From: CAVVMA01 sp963830715
Lineage (GTDB): Bacteria > Desulfobacterota > Binatia > Binatales > Binataceae
Length of the DNA: 64,000 nucleotides
NCBI GenBank assembly: GCA_963830715.1
Contig: CAWHNS010000006.1
Location: 328,098 to 392,097 of the forward strand
Direction: 5' to 3'
The translations under genes and the position numbers were made by a program. The notes beneath the pieces were generated by a model, which saw nothing but the letters and a program-made list of their open reading frames with translations, ran no database searches and was not told where the DNA came from. The first letter of the stretch is position 1. Each line of letters begins with the position of its first letter. Positions 1 to 9,629 of this stretch are shown one piece after another.

Positions 1-531
1 TCGGAAAACGTTTTCGCCGAGGGCGACGCGACGATGGAAGAAGTCGTCGGGCGGTTGCTCGCCGAAAAGAAGCTCAAACTCGCGATTGCGGAATCATGCA
101 CCGGCGGCTTGATCGGGCATCGATTGACCAACGTCCCGGGCAGCTCGCGCTACCTGAAGGCGGACCTGGTCACCTATTCAAATGACGCCAAGGCGAAAAT
201 ACTCGGCGTGAACGAAGACACCCTCAAGCAACATGGCGCGGTCAGCGAGCCATGCGTGATCGAGATGGCACGCGGAGCGCGCGCTCGGGTCGGTGCGGAT
301 GTCGCGATCGCCACCTCAGGAATCGCCGGCCCCGACGGCGGCACGCCCGAGCGCCCGGTCGGCACGGTGTGCATCGCGATGGTCGCCGATGAGCTCAGCG
401 CGTCGCGCCGCTATCAGTTGCGGGGTACGCGCGACTGGATAAAACTGCTCACCTCGCAGATCGCGCTCGACTGGCTGCGCCGCTACGCGCTCGGCCTTCC
501 GGTGGGCGAGTCGGCGCTGTTCAGACGCTAG
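1..531 (+). CDS. cinA: CinA C-terminal (nicotinamide-nucleotide amidohydrolase) domain, 5' partial
   Basis: The reading frame is open to the left window edge. The residues before the first ATG (34) read like the CinA linker that precedes the C-terminal domain, so this is the end of a full-length CinA rather than a stand-alone PncC. The domain deamidates nicotinamide mononucleotide to nicotinic acid mononucleotide in pyridine-nucleotide recycling. Visible family motifs are AESCTGG near the start, the SGIAGPDGGTPE loop and KPVGTV-like RPVGTV. The coding part is intact to the stop. It converges on the MFS gene, and the two stops overlap by about 4 bases. The N-terminal ADP-ribose pyrophosphatase-like domain would lie outside the window. 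Confidence 0.9.
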   Translation, partial: SENVFAEGDATMEEVVGRLLAEKKLKLAIAESCTGGLIGHRLTNVPGSSRYLKADLVTYSNDAKAKILGVNEDTLKQHGAVSEPCVIEMARGARARVGADVAIATSGIAGPDGGTPERPVGTVCIAMVADELSASRRYQLRGTRDWIKLLTSQIALDWLRRYALGLPVGESALFRR

Positions 532-1824
532 CCTGAAAACTTCGGATCGCCGCTGGCCCATCGGAGATAGCCGGCGCCGGCGACCAGGTAGACCGCGGCC
601 GTCAGGTAGAAGACCGCGGCGAACGAGCCGGTCGCGCGCAGTATGAACCCGGCTGCGGCCACGCCCACGATTCCCGGGATCGTCGCGATAGTGTTGGAGA
701 TCCCCATCAGGACGCCGGCGTAGCGCGATCCTATGTCCAGGTGGTTGACCCCGAACGCCGCCAGACCGAGCGAGTTGCCGGCCGTGGAGATTGCGACCAG
801 CACGACGGCGATTGCGGGCGACCGCGAGGCGGGAAGCACGAACAGCGGCGCCGCTCCGATCGCAAATGCGGCGGTCTGAACCAGCTTTCGCACCGTCGTG
901 GTACTGAATCCGCGAGCCGCGAGCCCGTCGGCGATCCATCCGCCCGCATTGCTTGCAGCGAACGTCACCAGCCACGGGATCAGCGCCAGGCTTCCCACGC
1001 GCTCGAGCGGGACGCCGAGTATTACGCTGAGATAGGTGGGAAGCCAGAGCAGCAGGATGTTGAATCCCCAGTTGTGACCGACGTGCGCGAGCACGATCGC
1101 CCAGCACGGCTTTCTCGCGCAAGATCGCATCCCAGGGCACGCGATCGGCGGGTGAGGCTGCCGGGCGGCCGGCCAGAATAGTCTCGAGCTGGCGGCGGCT
1201 CAGGCCGCGTGCTTCCTCCGGCCGGTCCGCGGCCTTCGCGATCCAGGCCGCGAGCCACGCGGCGCCCAGCAGACCGGAGATATAGAACAGCGCGCGCCAT
1301 CCGAGCGCCACGATAATCACGGGACTCGCCAGCAGCGCGATCACCGTGCCGAGGAACATCCCGCTGAAGTTGAGCGTGATCGCGCGGGCCCGCTCCGAGG
1401 CCGGCGTCCATCGCGCGGCCAGGCTGTGAATCGCCGGGAAGTTGAAGCCCTCGCCCAAGCCGAGCAATACCCGGACGCCGAGTAGCGTCGCGAAAGACGC
1501 GCTCGCCAGCGGGGTGACGAGTGTAGCCGCGGACCAGACGGCCACGCCAAGCGCGAGCACCCTCTTGCCGCCGAACCGATCGGCCATCCATCCGCCGGCG
1601 AGCTGCGGCCACAGGTAACCCCAGAAGAAGGCCGACAGCACCAGGCCCTGAGCGGCGGCGTCGTAATGCTTCTCGCGAGCGAGCGGGATGATCGCGATGG
1701 AGATGCTGACCCGATCCAGGTAGCAGAGGACCGTGGCGAGCGAGAACAGGACGATTACAGTGTAACGCCGCGGCCATCCGGGCAAGGCGGCGGGCGGGGC
1801 GCTGATCCTCGCTGGCTCGCCCAT
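528..1824 (-). CDS. MFS transporter (ACS/sialate-glucarate-type), one frameshift
   Basis: This is a major facilitator permease of about 430 aa in two overlapping frames. The N-terminal half begins GEPARISAPP and carries the TM1 signature YLDRVSISIA and the loop motif GGWMADRFGGKRV. The C-terminal half resumes with AHVGHNWGFNILLLWLPTYL and ends GDPKFSG. Frames switch near 1105, where the first reads REKAV and the second RKPCWAIV, so a single-base indel splits an otherwise complete 12-TM protein. The start at 1824 is preferred over the longer 1863 option because family alignment begins close to the first helix. The substrate is probably an organic anion, by inference. It is convergent with cinA. 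Confidence 0.82.
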
Positions 1825-1968
1825 ATGTCGGGAGTCTAGGCTACCGCATGCCCGGCGCGCCACTCGGCTTCCGATTCGGGCGCCAGGCGCGAACCGCCCC
1901 GCAAGCCCTGTTTCGGAAGCAGCGACGGCGACCGGCCACTCGCGGCCGCGATCGACGAATTGCGATTC

Positions 1969-2397
1969 CTATCGTCCGAGCGCCTGCCGGATCGTGTTGA
2001 GGATATAGATGAAGTCGTGCTTGCTGCGCACGTCGCCCATCATCGCGACCCGCGACAGCGCCTCCATCTCCTGCTCCGAAATGTTGTGAATCCGCCGCAG
2101 CCGGGCATCGCCGCGGAACTCCGACCACGCCGACTTGGTGTCGCGCTGCTCGTGGGCTTTCACCAGATCGGCGGCCTGCGGATTGGCGAGGAAAAACAGC
2201 TCGCGGCGATCGAGCAGGAGCACGTCGGCGAGCCGCGTGAGCACCTTGTCCGACGGATGACGTTTGCCGGATTCGAGATGTCCCACGTACGGCGTCGAGG
2301 TCTTGATCCTGCGAGCGACTTCTTCCTGAGTCAAATCGAGTTGACGACGCCGCTCGCGGACGACCTGACCAAAGTTCCGATCCTTTGCCTTTGCCAT
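1969..2397 (-). CDS. XRE-family helix-turn-helix transcriptional regulator
   Basis: A 142-aa cytoplasmic DNA-binding protein. Residues 8-65 form a Cro/C1-type HTH domain, with LDLTQEEVARRIKTS as helices 2-3 and the typical YVGHLESGKRHPS segment. The C-terminal half is helical and ends in IYILNTIRQALGR. It is complete, with a plausible start at MAKAKDRNFG. The gene stands alone between an MFS gene transcribed the same way and a 500-base gap, so no target can be assigned. It may regulate itself. Confidence 0.85.
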   Translation of the reverse strand: MAKAKDRNFGQVVRERRRQLDLTQEEVARRIKTSTPYVGHLESGKRHPSDKVLTRLADVLLLDRRELFFLANPQAADLVKAHEQRDTKSAWSEFRGDARLRRIHNISEQEMEALSRVAMMGDVRSKHDFIYILNTIRQALGR

Positions 2398-2908
2398 GAT
2401 AGCTCCCTCTCAAGTGCCCCGTGCCTGTCCAGGCTGGTCAACATTGCTGTGAGTTTTCAATTCGCTGCCGGAGTGCTCGGCCGGCAGCGTGCTCAAGATC
2501 ACATGGTTACATCATGTAGCATTGCTGAAACAGGAGGGCAACAGGAAAGAGCCGTTGCGGACTTGGGGAGGGCAGTGAACATATTTGACGAAAAAGTCGA
2601 GGACCTGTCCGCTTTTGATGATCGTACAAAAAGTATAATCATCACGGGACCCGGACCGTGTCAGCCCCCGGCGGACAACCTGTAGATGTATTAGAATTTT
2701 TCATGAAGGAACCGCGTCTTCCCTTCAAAGACGCGAGAAATTTGCGAGATTCTTCGTGTACCGGAAGCGCCCCTTACTATAACTGACGGTTATGGAAACT
2801 TACTCGTGCCTGAGGCGTTGGGATCGCGCTCTGGCCCGTCAAAATGGCGCAAGACTATTCCCTCCGTATCGAACGGGCATTTCTGCCGGAGCGCTCGCTG
2901 TCCGCCGG
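2398..2908. other. Intergenic region with one hairpin, no gene seen
   Basis: About 510 bases contain no credible coding sequence; the open frames here are shadows. There is a perfect 8-bp hairpin at 2713-2735 (CGCGTCTT, 7-base loop, AAGACGCG) without a following U tract. The stretch is AT-richer than its neighbours around 2580-2700. It must carry the XRE promoter and the 3' end of the acyl-CoA dehydrogenase transcript. I could not define either precisely. Confidence 0.5.
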
Positions 2909-4075
2909 TCAGTACGATCGCGGCAATCCGAGGACGTGCTCGCTTATCGAATTGAGCACCATCTCCTGGGACACCGGCGCGATCTTCAGCAGCCGGCATT
3001 CGCGGAAGTAGCGCTCGACGTCGTAGTCGCGCACGTATCCGTAGCCGCCCAGGGTCTGGACCGCGCGGTCGCAGGCTTCGAACGAGGCGTCCGCCGCCCG
3101 GAGCTTGGCGATGTTGGCCTCGGCCCCGCAGGGTTTGCGATGGTCGAACAGCCAGGCCGCCTTGAACATCATCAGTTCGGCGACCTCGAGCTTGGCGTGC
3201 GCGTCGGCCAGCGGATGCGCGATCGCCTGGTTCCGGCCGATCGGCCGGTTGAAGACGATCCGCTCCTTCGCGTAGCGAACGGCCCGATCGAGCGCCGCGC
3301 GGCCGATTCCGATCGCTTCCGCGGCCACCAGGATCCGTTCCGGATTGAGCCCGTCGAGCAGACAGTGGAAGCCCTTTCCCTCGCCGCCGACCAGATCCGA
3401 AGCCGGCGCTTTGAGATTGTCGATGAACAGCAGATTGGTGTCGACCGCGTGGCGGCCGAGCTTTTCGAGCTCGCGGGCTTCGACCGCGCCCGGATCGAGA
3501 TCGGCGAAGAACAGGCTCATTCCGTCGGTCTTCTTCGCGGCCTGCTCGTATGGCGTCGTGCGGGTCAGCAGCAGCATCTTGCGCGCTTCTTTGGCTTTGG
3601 TGGTAAAGACCTTGCGGCCGTTGATGACATAGCAGTCGCCGTCGCGGCGCGCGCTGGTTTTAATGCGCGTGATATCGTTGCCGGCGTCGGGTTCTGTGAC
3701 GGCGAAAGCGACGTGGAGTTCGCCGCTCACGACCTGTGGCAGGTAGCGGCGCTTCTGCTCCTCGCTGCCGTGAATCACGAGCGGACTCACGCCGAAGATC
3801 GACAAATGGATGGCGCTCGCGGCGTTCATCGCGCCACCCGAGGCTGCCACTTCGCGCATCACGAGCGCCGCCTCGGTGACTCCCAGGCCGCTGCCCCCAT
3901 ATCGTTCCGGAATTGCGACTCCGAGGTAGCCCGCCCCCGCGACTGCGGCATAGAAATCGTGCGGAAATTCTCCGGCCGCATCCTTCCGGCGCCAATACTC
4001 ATCGGGAAAGCGCTGGCATAGCGTGCGCACTTGCCGAACGATTTCCTGCTGGGCTGAAGTCAGTTCGAAATCCAT
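2909..4075 (-). CDS. Acyl-CoA dehydrogenase
   Basis: An intact FAD-dependent acyl-CoA dehydrogenase of about 388 aa, oxidising acyl-CoA to trans-2-enoyl-CoA in beta-oxidation or a related pathway. The start MDFELTSAQQ (4075) is chosen over the upstream ATG at 4102 because it matches the usual family N-terminus. Diagnostic segments are AFAVTEPDAGNDI (flavin/substrate loop), RIVFNRPIGRNQAIAHPLAD, and QTLGGYGYVRDYDVERYFRE near the C-terminus. It is a single-gene unit divergent from the porin. Chain-length preference cannot be read from the sequence. Confidence 0.93.
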   Translation of the reverse strand: MDFELTSAQQEIVRQVRTLCQRFPDEYWRRKDAAGEFPHDFYAAVAGAGYLGVAIPERYGGSGLGVTEAALVMREVAASGGAMNAASAIHLSIFGVSPLVIHGSEEQKRRYLPQVVSGELHVAFAVTEPDAGNDITRIKTSARRDGDCYVINGRKVFTTKAKEARKMLLLTRTTPYEQAAKKTDGMSLFFADLDPGAVEARELEKLGRHAVDTNLLFIDNLKAPASDLVGGEGKGFHCLLDGLNPERILVAAEAIGIGRAALDRAVRYAKERIVFNRPIGRNQAIAHPLADAHAKLEVAELMMFKAAWLFDHRKPCGAEANIAKLRAADASFEACDRAVQTLGGYGYVRDYDVERYFRECRLLKIAPVSQEMVLNSISEHVLGLPRSY

Positions 4076-4262
4076 CTGATTATCCTGTGGATTGTCGTGC
4101 AATTTGCACTGACTGCGAAGACGATGTTAGCGCCGAAGTTCTGAGTAAAGAAACGGCAGATGCTGCCTTGCGGGGCGTCATGGGGCGCATCGCGCGATCT
4201 TCACAAGCGCTCCCCTCACGCCTTTTAAGCAATTGTTAGCGGGTACGAATCTTGAACGCGTC

Positions 4263-4293
4263 CCTCCGGACCCGCGTTTTGCGGGTCTGGAGG
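4263..4293 (+). promoter_or_regulatory. Strong leader hairpin upstream of porin gene
   Basis: A 13-bp stem (4263-4275 with 4281-4293, one G-T wobble) closes a GTTTT loop. It lies about 43 bases before the chosen GTG start of the porin. No U tract follows, so it is not an ordinary terminator. It may be a 5'-UTR structure that affects translation or RNA stability, or the operator of a dimeric regulator. Confidence 0.5.
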
Positions 4294-4336
4294 AGTGCAA
4301 TCGAATCGCGGCATCGGACCGCACGAAGGAGGCAGT

Positions 4337-5803
4337 GTGATCAGATACATCATGGACCGGGGGATATGGGGCGCCGCGCTGGCAGCCGGCTTTGCTTTGG
4401 TGATTGGACTGTGCGCGACGAGTGGCGTTCGCGCCGCCGACGACAGCGGAGGCGCAGATCCGCCGAAGAAAGTCAGGAAGCATGTCAGAACGCCTGCAGC
4501 TGTGTCTACCACCACTATGACGATGGGCCCGAGCGCGACGCAGAGGCTCGATGAGCTCAACGGTGAAGTGACCAACCTGCGCGCTTCGGAGGCTACGGAA
4601 GGCGCAGCCGTCGCCGAAGTGAAGAAACAGATCATGGTCGCGACGCCGCAGGCGAGCGCGACGCCCGCGACGATCGGAGAGCACGTCGGCGCTCTGGAGG
4701 CCAATCTGGCCGCCACCCAAAAGAGTATTTCGGACAACCTCGGAGTGAACATCCACGGGCTGGTCGACGCGAGCTACGAGCACAACTTCAACCAGCCGGT
4801 GGGGAACGCGAATTTCACCCGCGCCTGGGACCACGACGGATTCCAGCTAACCCAGGGCAACCTGCATATCGAGAAGGATGGCACGGTCGGCTTCGTGACC
4901 GATCTCAACGTCGGCCAGGTCGCCAACTCGATTTCATCAGTAACGCATTACTCGAATGTCGCGCCTGTCGGTGGGCAATGGTTCGATGCGACCCAATACT
5001 ACCTGACTTACACGGCGCCGATCGGTTCCGGGTTGAGCCTGCAAGCAGGACGGTTCGTAACGCTGCTTGGAGAGGAGATCATCCCGACCTACAGCAACCA
5101 GAATTTCAACGAGACGCGGAGCTTTTTGTTCAACCTCGGCGTGCCGCTGACCCATACGGGTATTCGCGGAACTTACACGGTGAACGACTACGTTGCGTTT
5201 ACCGCCGGCGCCAACAACGGGTGGGACGACCCCGCGGCCAACAACAACGGCGGCCCGACCGGCGAGGGCGAATTGACGCTGAACAACAAGGACAAGTCGG
5301 TGGCGCTGGTGGTCAACGGGACCTACGGGTCGCAGGCGATTAACCACTCGAACTCGAACCTGGGATCGATCGATCCGATCTTCACCTGGAAGCCGTCCTT
5401 TGTCCCGAACCTTACTCTCGCCACCGAATATCTGTACGCGTCTGAGACCGGACCGGTGATCAACCGTCATAGCGCTTCATGGCAGGGCGCGGCGCAATAC
5501 ATCGTCTATGATTGGAACCAGTGGGAATTCGCGGGCCGCGGCGAGTTCTTCGATGACCAGGACGGTGCGCGCATCGGCCCCGATTTCAACGGCAGGGTCA
5601 AGGCGCAGACGCTATACGAAATTACCCCGACCGTAACCTACAAGGTGCCGCAGGTTACTGGACTGCTGCTCCGCGCCGAGTACCGTCATGACGAGGGCGG
5701 CCTTCACTACTTCACCAACAACAACTTCGTGAGTCCGGTGACCGGCCAGCACCTCTGGGAGGGCCAGGACACGCTTACCGGCTCGATGATCTATGCGTTC
5801 TGA
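4337..5803 (+). CDS. Outer-membrane beta-barrel porin (BBP2/OmpL-like)
   Basis: A predicted porin of about 488 aa. The GTG at 4337 is preferred as start because AAGGAGG lies just upstream and it gives a clean signal peptide (IWGAALAAGFALVIGLCA, cleavage after VRA). A Lys-rich and then coiled-coil segment (TQRLDELNGEVTNLRASEA) follows, as in porins anchored to peptidoglycan. The remainder is a beta-barrel starting NIHGLVDASYEHNFNQP, with alternating aromatic strands, and the last strand ends in Phe (GSMIYAF), the outer-membrane insertion signal. It is monocistronic, with a leader hairpin before it and an intrinsic terminator after it. Family assignment to putative beta-barrel porin-2 is from pattern; the solute is unknown. 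Confidence 0.85.
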   Translation: MIRYIMDRGIWGAALAAGFALVIGLCATSGVRAADDSGGADPPKKVRKHVRTPAAVSTTTMTMGPSATQRLDELNGEVTNLRASEATEGAAVAEVKKQIMVATPQASATPATIGEHVGALEANLAATQKSISDNLGVNIHGLVDASYEHNFNQPVGNANFTRAWDHDGFQLTQGNLHIEKDGTVGFVTDLNVGQVANSISSVTHYSNVAPVGGQWFDATQYYLTYTAPIGSGLSLQAGRFVTLLGEEIIPTYSNQNFNETRSFLFNLGVPLTHTGIRGTYTVNDYVAFTAGANNGWDDPAANNNGGPTGEGELTLNNKDKSVALVVNGTYGSQAINHSNSNLGSIDPIFTWKPSFVPNLTLATEYLYASETGPVINRHSASWQGAAQYIVYDWNQWEFAGRGEFFDDQDGARIGPDFNGRVKAQTLYEITPTVTYKVPQVTGLLLRAEYRHDEGGLHYFTNNNFVSPVTGQHLWEGQDTLTGSMIYAF

Positions 5804-5832
5804 GCTCTAATCGCTCGGTAACCGGAAATTGC

Positions 5833-5866
5833 GGCGGATCAGCGATCTCGCTGGTCCGCCCTTTTT
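5833..5866 (+). terminator. Rho-independent terminator of the porin gene
   Basis: A near-perfect inverted repeat (5833-5844 with 5849-5860, one wobble) with a 4-base loop is followed by TTTTT at 5862-5866. It sits 30 bases after the porin stop. Confidence 0.88.
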
Positions 5867-6087
5867 CTTGTGTGCATGACGCGTGACTTCGGGGGGCTCT
5901 CGCCTCGCTGATTCTCCCGAAATTCCGCGATCGAGCCCTGACCGACTGACCGTAGGGTGGTTAGTCGGTCGATTCTATTTATTGTCGAATAGCTATCCAA
6001 AAAAATTGCGCACAATGCTCCTGCAACGCTAAATTGATAGTGACTCGTTCGGGCGACTCCAACTGGGTTGAGCAGGCAGGTAGTGTG

Positions 6088-6684
6088 ATGCGGAAATCCG
6101 ATCTTCGACTGAATCTTCACAGAACTGTGTTGCCGTCGCGTCATTCGGTATGGCTCTCGGAGGTGCTGCTCGAAGTGCGCACCCGGCAGCCGATCGAGTT
6201 CGTCGATCTGACCGATCGGATCAACGCGCACCTCGCGGCGAACCGGATCGAGCACGGCGAAGCGACGGTCTTTTCGAGGCATACCACCGCCGCGATCAAG
6301 ATCAACGAGGCGGAGGAACTGCTGCTCGAAGACTTCAAGCACTTCCTGCGCCGCCTGTGTCCTCCCGAAGGCCGGTACAATCACAACGACATGGATCGGC
6401 GCAAGCCGCCGATCGCGCCGGACGAGCGCGCCAACGGGCATTCGCACTGCATGCACCTGCTGCTGTCGACGAGCGAGACGATCCCGGTGTCCGACTTTCA
6501 GCTCGCGCTCGGCACCTGGCAGCGGATTTTCCTGGTCGAACTCGACGGCCCGCGCGATCGCCAGGTGAGCCTGCGATGCGCGAACTACGTCCGCCAGGCG
6601 CCGTCCGGCCTTCGCCATGAGCCCGACCTGGCGGAAGCCGTCGCGCTGAACGGATATTCGCGCCGGGCCCGCAACGGCTCCTAG
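6088..6684 (+). CDS. YjbQ / UPF0047 family protein
   Basis: A small cytoplasmic protein (about 198 aa from the ATG at 6088; a longer start at 6034 is possible) of the YjbQ/UPF0047 family. Members show weak thiamine-phosphate synthase activity, and their real role is unsettled. Family signature residues are clear: TVFSRHTTAAIKINEAE, YNHNDMDR, NGHSHCMHLLL, and LGTWQRIFLVELDGPRDR at the C-terminal end. The three conserved His positions of the active-site cleft are present. It is a single gene between the porin terminator and a convergent nitroreductase-like gene. Confidence 0.88.
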   Translation: MRKSDLRLNLHRTVLPSRHSVWLSEVLLEVRTRQPIEFVDLTDRINAHLAANRIEHGEATVFSRHTTAAIKINEAEELLLEDFKHFLRRLCPPEGRYNHNDMDRRKPPIAPDERANGHSHCMHLLLSTSETIPVSDFQLALGTWQRIFLVELDGPRDRQVSLRCANYVRQAPSGLRHEPDLAEAVALNGYSRRARNGS

Positions 6685-6698
6685 CGGTCTTTCCGCTT

Positions 6699-7103
6699 TC
6701 AGGCGGCGGAAGCGCGATCGATTTGTACGCGGAACGCGCCGGTGCGATCGGTTGCCAGACCCGCGTCAACGAGAATCCGCGCGACCCACAGGTACGGCCG
6801 CGCGTACCAGTATTTTCGCCCGACCAGATCCATTACATGCGCCCGCGCCGCAGCGTCCGTGATTTGCGCCGCCGTTCCGGTGAAAGTCTCGCCCCCGGCC
6901 CGAAGCGTGACGCCCGGGCGCCGCAGAACATTGCGCACCCATTGCCGGCCGACGTTCGCCGTCGCCAGGTACACGGTCTCGCCCTCGACCATGAACCAAA
7001 TCGTGACTTCGTAGGGCTTGCCCGATTTGCGGCCCTGATGGACCAGTTGAAGGGTCTGATTGCCGGCTACGCGCGCGAGTCGCGCAGCTGGATCGTCCGC
7101 CAT
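6699..7103 (-). CDS. Nitroreductase/quinone reductase family (DUF385-like, F420-type)
   Basis: About 134 aa from the ATG at 7103 (MADDPAARLAR). It matches the deazaflavin-dependent nitroreductase / F420H2-quinone reductase split-barrel family. Characteristic are the early basic GRKSGKPYEVTIWF strand, the central YLATANVGRQWVRNVLRRP turn that contacts the phosphate of the cofactor, and GRKYWYARPY. The short length is normal for the family. The F420 preference is inferred. It lies downstream of, and on the same strand as, a GNAT gene 13 bases away, so co-transcription is likely. Confidence 0.8.
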   Translation of the reverse strand: MADDPAARLARVAGNQTLQLVHQGRKSGKPYEVTIWFMVEGETVYLATANVGRQWVRNVLRRPGVTLRAGGETFTGTAAQITDAAARAHVMDLVGRKYWYARPYLWVARILVDAGLATDRTGAFRVQIDRASAA

Positions 7104-7116
7104 GAATGTCCTCCTT

Positions 7117-7569
7117 TCAGGCCGGTCGCTTGAGCGCCAGCGAGAAGTGATGGCTCGTGATTGCCATCCGGTTGCGCAGGTAGAAGCGATGGGCGTCGAA
7201 GCGCTGGACCCCCGAGTCCAGAGTAAGCTGATCGCAGCCGCTGGAGCGCGCACGGTCGATTAGCCAGTCGAATAGCAACTGACCATGCCCGCGCGATCGC
7301 TCGTGGGAATCCGTGACCAGATCGTCCACGTACATGAACTTCCCGTTGACCAGGTTTTCCATGATCCGGAAGCCCGCGACCGCTTTGACCGCGCCGGCGT
7401 CCTCGACGCAGGCGAGAATGAATCCGCTGCGCTCGATTCGCCGCACCTGGGCCACGAAGTCCGCCTCGGCCAGCGCCGTGCGCAATTGACTCATCACCGG
7501 AAAACAGCGGCGGATTTCCTCGTCGTCGCGCGCCAGACGAACGATCGGTTTTCCCCGCGATGCGTTCAC
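7117..7569 (-). CDS. GNAT family N-acetyltransferase
   Basis: About 150 aa. The GTG start (7569) overlaps the stop of the upstream TPR gene by 3 bases, which suggests translational coupling. The fold is shown by GFRIMENLVNGKFMYVDDLVTDSHE (beta4) and the acetyl-CoA loop ERSRGHGQLLFDWLIDRA, a variant of Q/R-x-x-G-x-G/A. It ends RNRMAITSHHFSLALKRPA, typical of small GNATs. The acceptor substrate is unknown. Confidence 0.82.
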   Translation of the reverse strand: MNASRGKPIVRLARDDEEIRRCFPVMSQLRTALAEADFVAQVRRIERSGFILACVEDAGAVKAVAGFRIMENLVNGKFMYVDDLVTDSHERSRGHGQLLFDWLIDRARSSGCDQLTLDSGVQRFDAHRFYLRNRMAITSHHFSLALKRPA

Positions 7570-8835
7570 TGCGACACGCGTTCCATCACTGCGCCCGAAG
7601 CGGTGTCGGCAATCTCTACCACCACTGTTCCCTTGATGCGGTGATCGGTCTTGGCGTTCTTGATCCCGTTCTTGAGGTCGCTCTCGAACATCTGCTTCGC
7701 GAACGGAGGCATCTTGTCCATCGGGAAATTGTCCATCAGGACCGTGGCCTTCAACTTGTCCGGCCATTTGACCGACTGAACCTTGGGACCCGCGAACGGG
7801 ATATTGCGGACCATCCGCTCGATCTCGCCGTGGAAGTCCGTATTCTGGCCGCCTGCTTGCGGGACTCCGCTGCTCGCGACCGCTGCGGGAGATTGTTCCC
7901 GAAGCGCCGGCACGCTCACGGACGGCACCGACGCCAGGGCGGCACTCGTCGCGGTGGCGCCGGAACCGGCGCCGGCCGCGCCATTGGCGGCTGTGGCGCC
8001 GGCGGGCGCCCGGTTGAACTTGTTCATTGCATCCTGTACGCGCGCGCGCGACGCGTCGTCCGGAGCGAGCGTGAGCGCCTTCTGGAGGGCCTGACGCGCG
8101 TCGGCCGGGTCATTTTCCGCGTCGTAGGCGATGCCCATATTGTAGTACGCCTCGAAGAAGTCCCGGCTTGGCCGCGATCGCTCGCTTGTATTGCACCACC
8201 GCCTGATCGGGGTTGTTGGTGTAAAGGTACATGGTGCCGAGGTCCGTCCGCACTTCGGGGTCGTCGGGTTTTTCCTTCAGGTAATGCTCATAGGCGGCGA
8301 TCGCCTGGTCGTAATTCTTATGATCGTAGTTGAGATTGCCGATTCCGCGCAGCGCGTCGGGATTGTCCGCGTCGAGATTGAGTGAATGTGCGAACGCCTC
8401 CTGCGCCTTGAGATAGTACGATGGATCGAACATCGCGGCGCGCAGCGCGACCTCGCCGAACTTGTTCCACGCCGCGATGTCGTTGGGTTTGCCTGCAGCG
8501 TCCTTTTCGATCTGATCGATAAACCGGCGAGCGTCGGCGGGCAGCTCGACCTTGGGATGCCCGGCCGGCAGGTCTTTCGCGTCGGTCTCGGCGGAGCCGG
8601 AAGAAGGCTCTGCCTGCGGGATCGACGCGACAGTCGCCGGCGGTGTGCCCGGCACGATCAGATAGACGACGACCAGGCCGACGATCAGAATTCCCAGGAA
8701 GACGCCCACGAATGCGACCGTCAGTTGCAAGCCGCCGATACGGTTTGCGGCGGCGGGATCGAGTTGCCGCCCGCATTCGACGCAAAACTTCCCTTTCGGA
8801 ATCGCCGGCGCGCCGCAATGCGGACAAAAGCGCAT
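7566..8835 (-). CDS. Zinc-ribbon, single-TM, TPR-repeat protein; one frameshift
   Basis: The start MRFCPHCGAPAIPKGKFCVECG forms a zinc ribbon (CxxC ... CxxC). A membrane helix follows (LQLTVAFVGVFLGILIVGLV) and then an extracytoplasmic region with at least three TPR units (e.g. DPSYYLKAQEAFAHSLNLD, NYDQAIAAYEHYLKEKPDD). Frames switch near 8157: the sense protein should read from KPG into DFFEAYYNMGIAYDAEND. One base is therefore lost or gained and the true protein is about 420 aa. After a Pro/Ala-rich linker, the C-terminal 100 residues form an unrecognised domain (IERMVRNIPFAGPKVQSVKW). It is probably a scaffold at the membrane. It is coupled to the GNAT gene. Confidence 0.75.
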
Positions 8836-8967
8836 AATCAATCTCCTATCGCACAGCTTCCCGCAGACGCAACATGGCGGCCGAGCGGCCCGTGAATTCG
8901 CTCTCCAACTCGCATGTGGCGTGTTGTATAGTCGCGGCCTGCGGACCCAATCCGCGCAGGAGAAGAA

Positions 8968-9618
8968 ATGCTGCTTTACAACGCCTTCGGACCCAATCCG
9001 CGCGCGATGCGGATGTTCCTCGCCGAGAAGGGAATCACGATCCCCACCAGGGACATCGATCTGATGAAGGCGGAGAATCGCAGGCCGCCCTACACCGATC
9101 GAAATCCGGGCGGGCAGCTCCCCGCGCTCGAACTTGACGACGGCAGCTGCATCGGCGAGACCGTCGCGATCTTCGAGTACCTGGAAGAGAAGCATCCGCG
9201 CCCCCCGCTGATCGGCGCCACTGCCGAGGAGCGCGCGGAAGCCCGCCAATGGCAGCGGCGAGTCGAACTGAACATCACCGAGCCCCTGTACAACGGCTTT
9301 CGCTATGCCGAGGGACTCGAACTTTTCAAATCGCGGATGCGGGTGCTGCCGGAAGCCGCCGCGGGCCTCAAGGCGGTGGTGCAGGATCGGCTCAAATGGC
9401 TCGACGGCCTGATGGCCGGCAGGGAGTATATCGCCGGCAGCCGGTTCACGATCGCAGACATTATCCTGTACAGCGCGCTCGATTTCGGTGCGGGAGTCGG
9501 CCAGAACCTGGACCCGTCGCTCAAGAATCTCACGGCATGGTTCAAGCGAGTCGGCGCACGCCCCAGCGCCGCCGCGAGTCTTCATCCGGCCTCCGCGCAG
9601 GTCGGCATGAAGGGCTGA
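8968..9618 (+). CDS. Glutathione S-transferase
   Basis: A 216-aa soluble GST, intact. The thioredoxin-like N-terminal domain has the cis-Pro loop GGQLPALELDDG and the glutathione-binding ETVAIFEYLEE. The all-helical C-terminal domain carries the N-capping box AGSRFTIADIIL. An AGGAG-type ribosome site (GCAGGAGAAGAA) precedes the ATG. It is followed 11 bases later by an APH-like kinase gene, so the two are probably one transcript. The substrate cannot be predicted. Confidence 0.92.
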   Translation: MLLYNAFGPNPRAMRMFLAEKGITIPTRDIDLMKAENRRPPYTDRNPGGQLPALELDDGSCIGETVAIFEYLEEKHPRPPLIGATAEERAEARQWQRRVELNITEPLYNGFRYAEGLELFKSRMRVLPEAAAGLKAVVQDRLKWLDGLMAGREYIAGSRFTIADIILYSALDFGAGVGQNLDPSLKNLTAWFKRVGARPSAAASLHPASAQVGMKG

Positions 9619-9629
9619 ACGCGAATCCG

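Noticed and set aside
2792..4021. Long plus-strand ORF of 409 aa antisense to the acyl-CoA dehydrogenase
   Set aside because: High-GC shadow frame; the minus-strand protein has all family motifs.
4263..4293. Rho-independent terminator before the porin
   Set aside because: No U tract on either strand; kept as a leader hairpin only.
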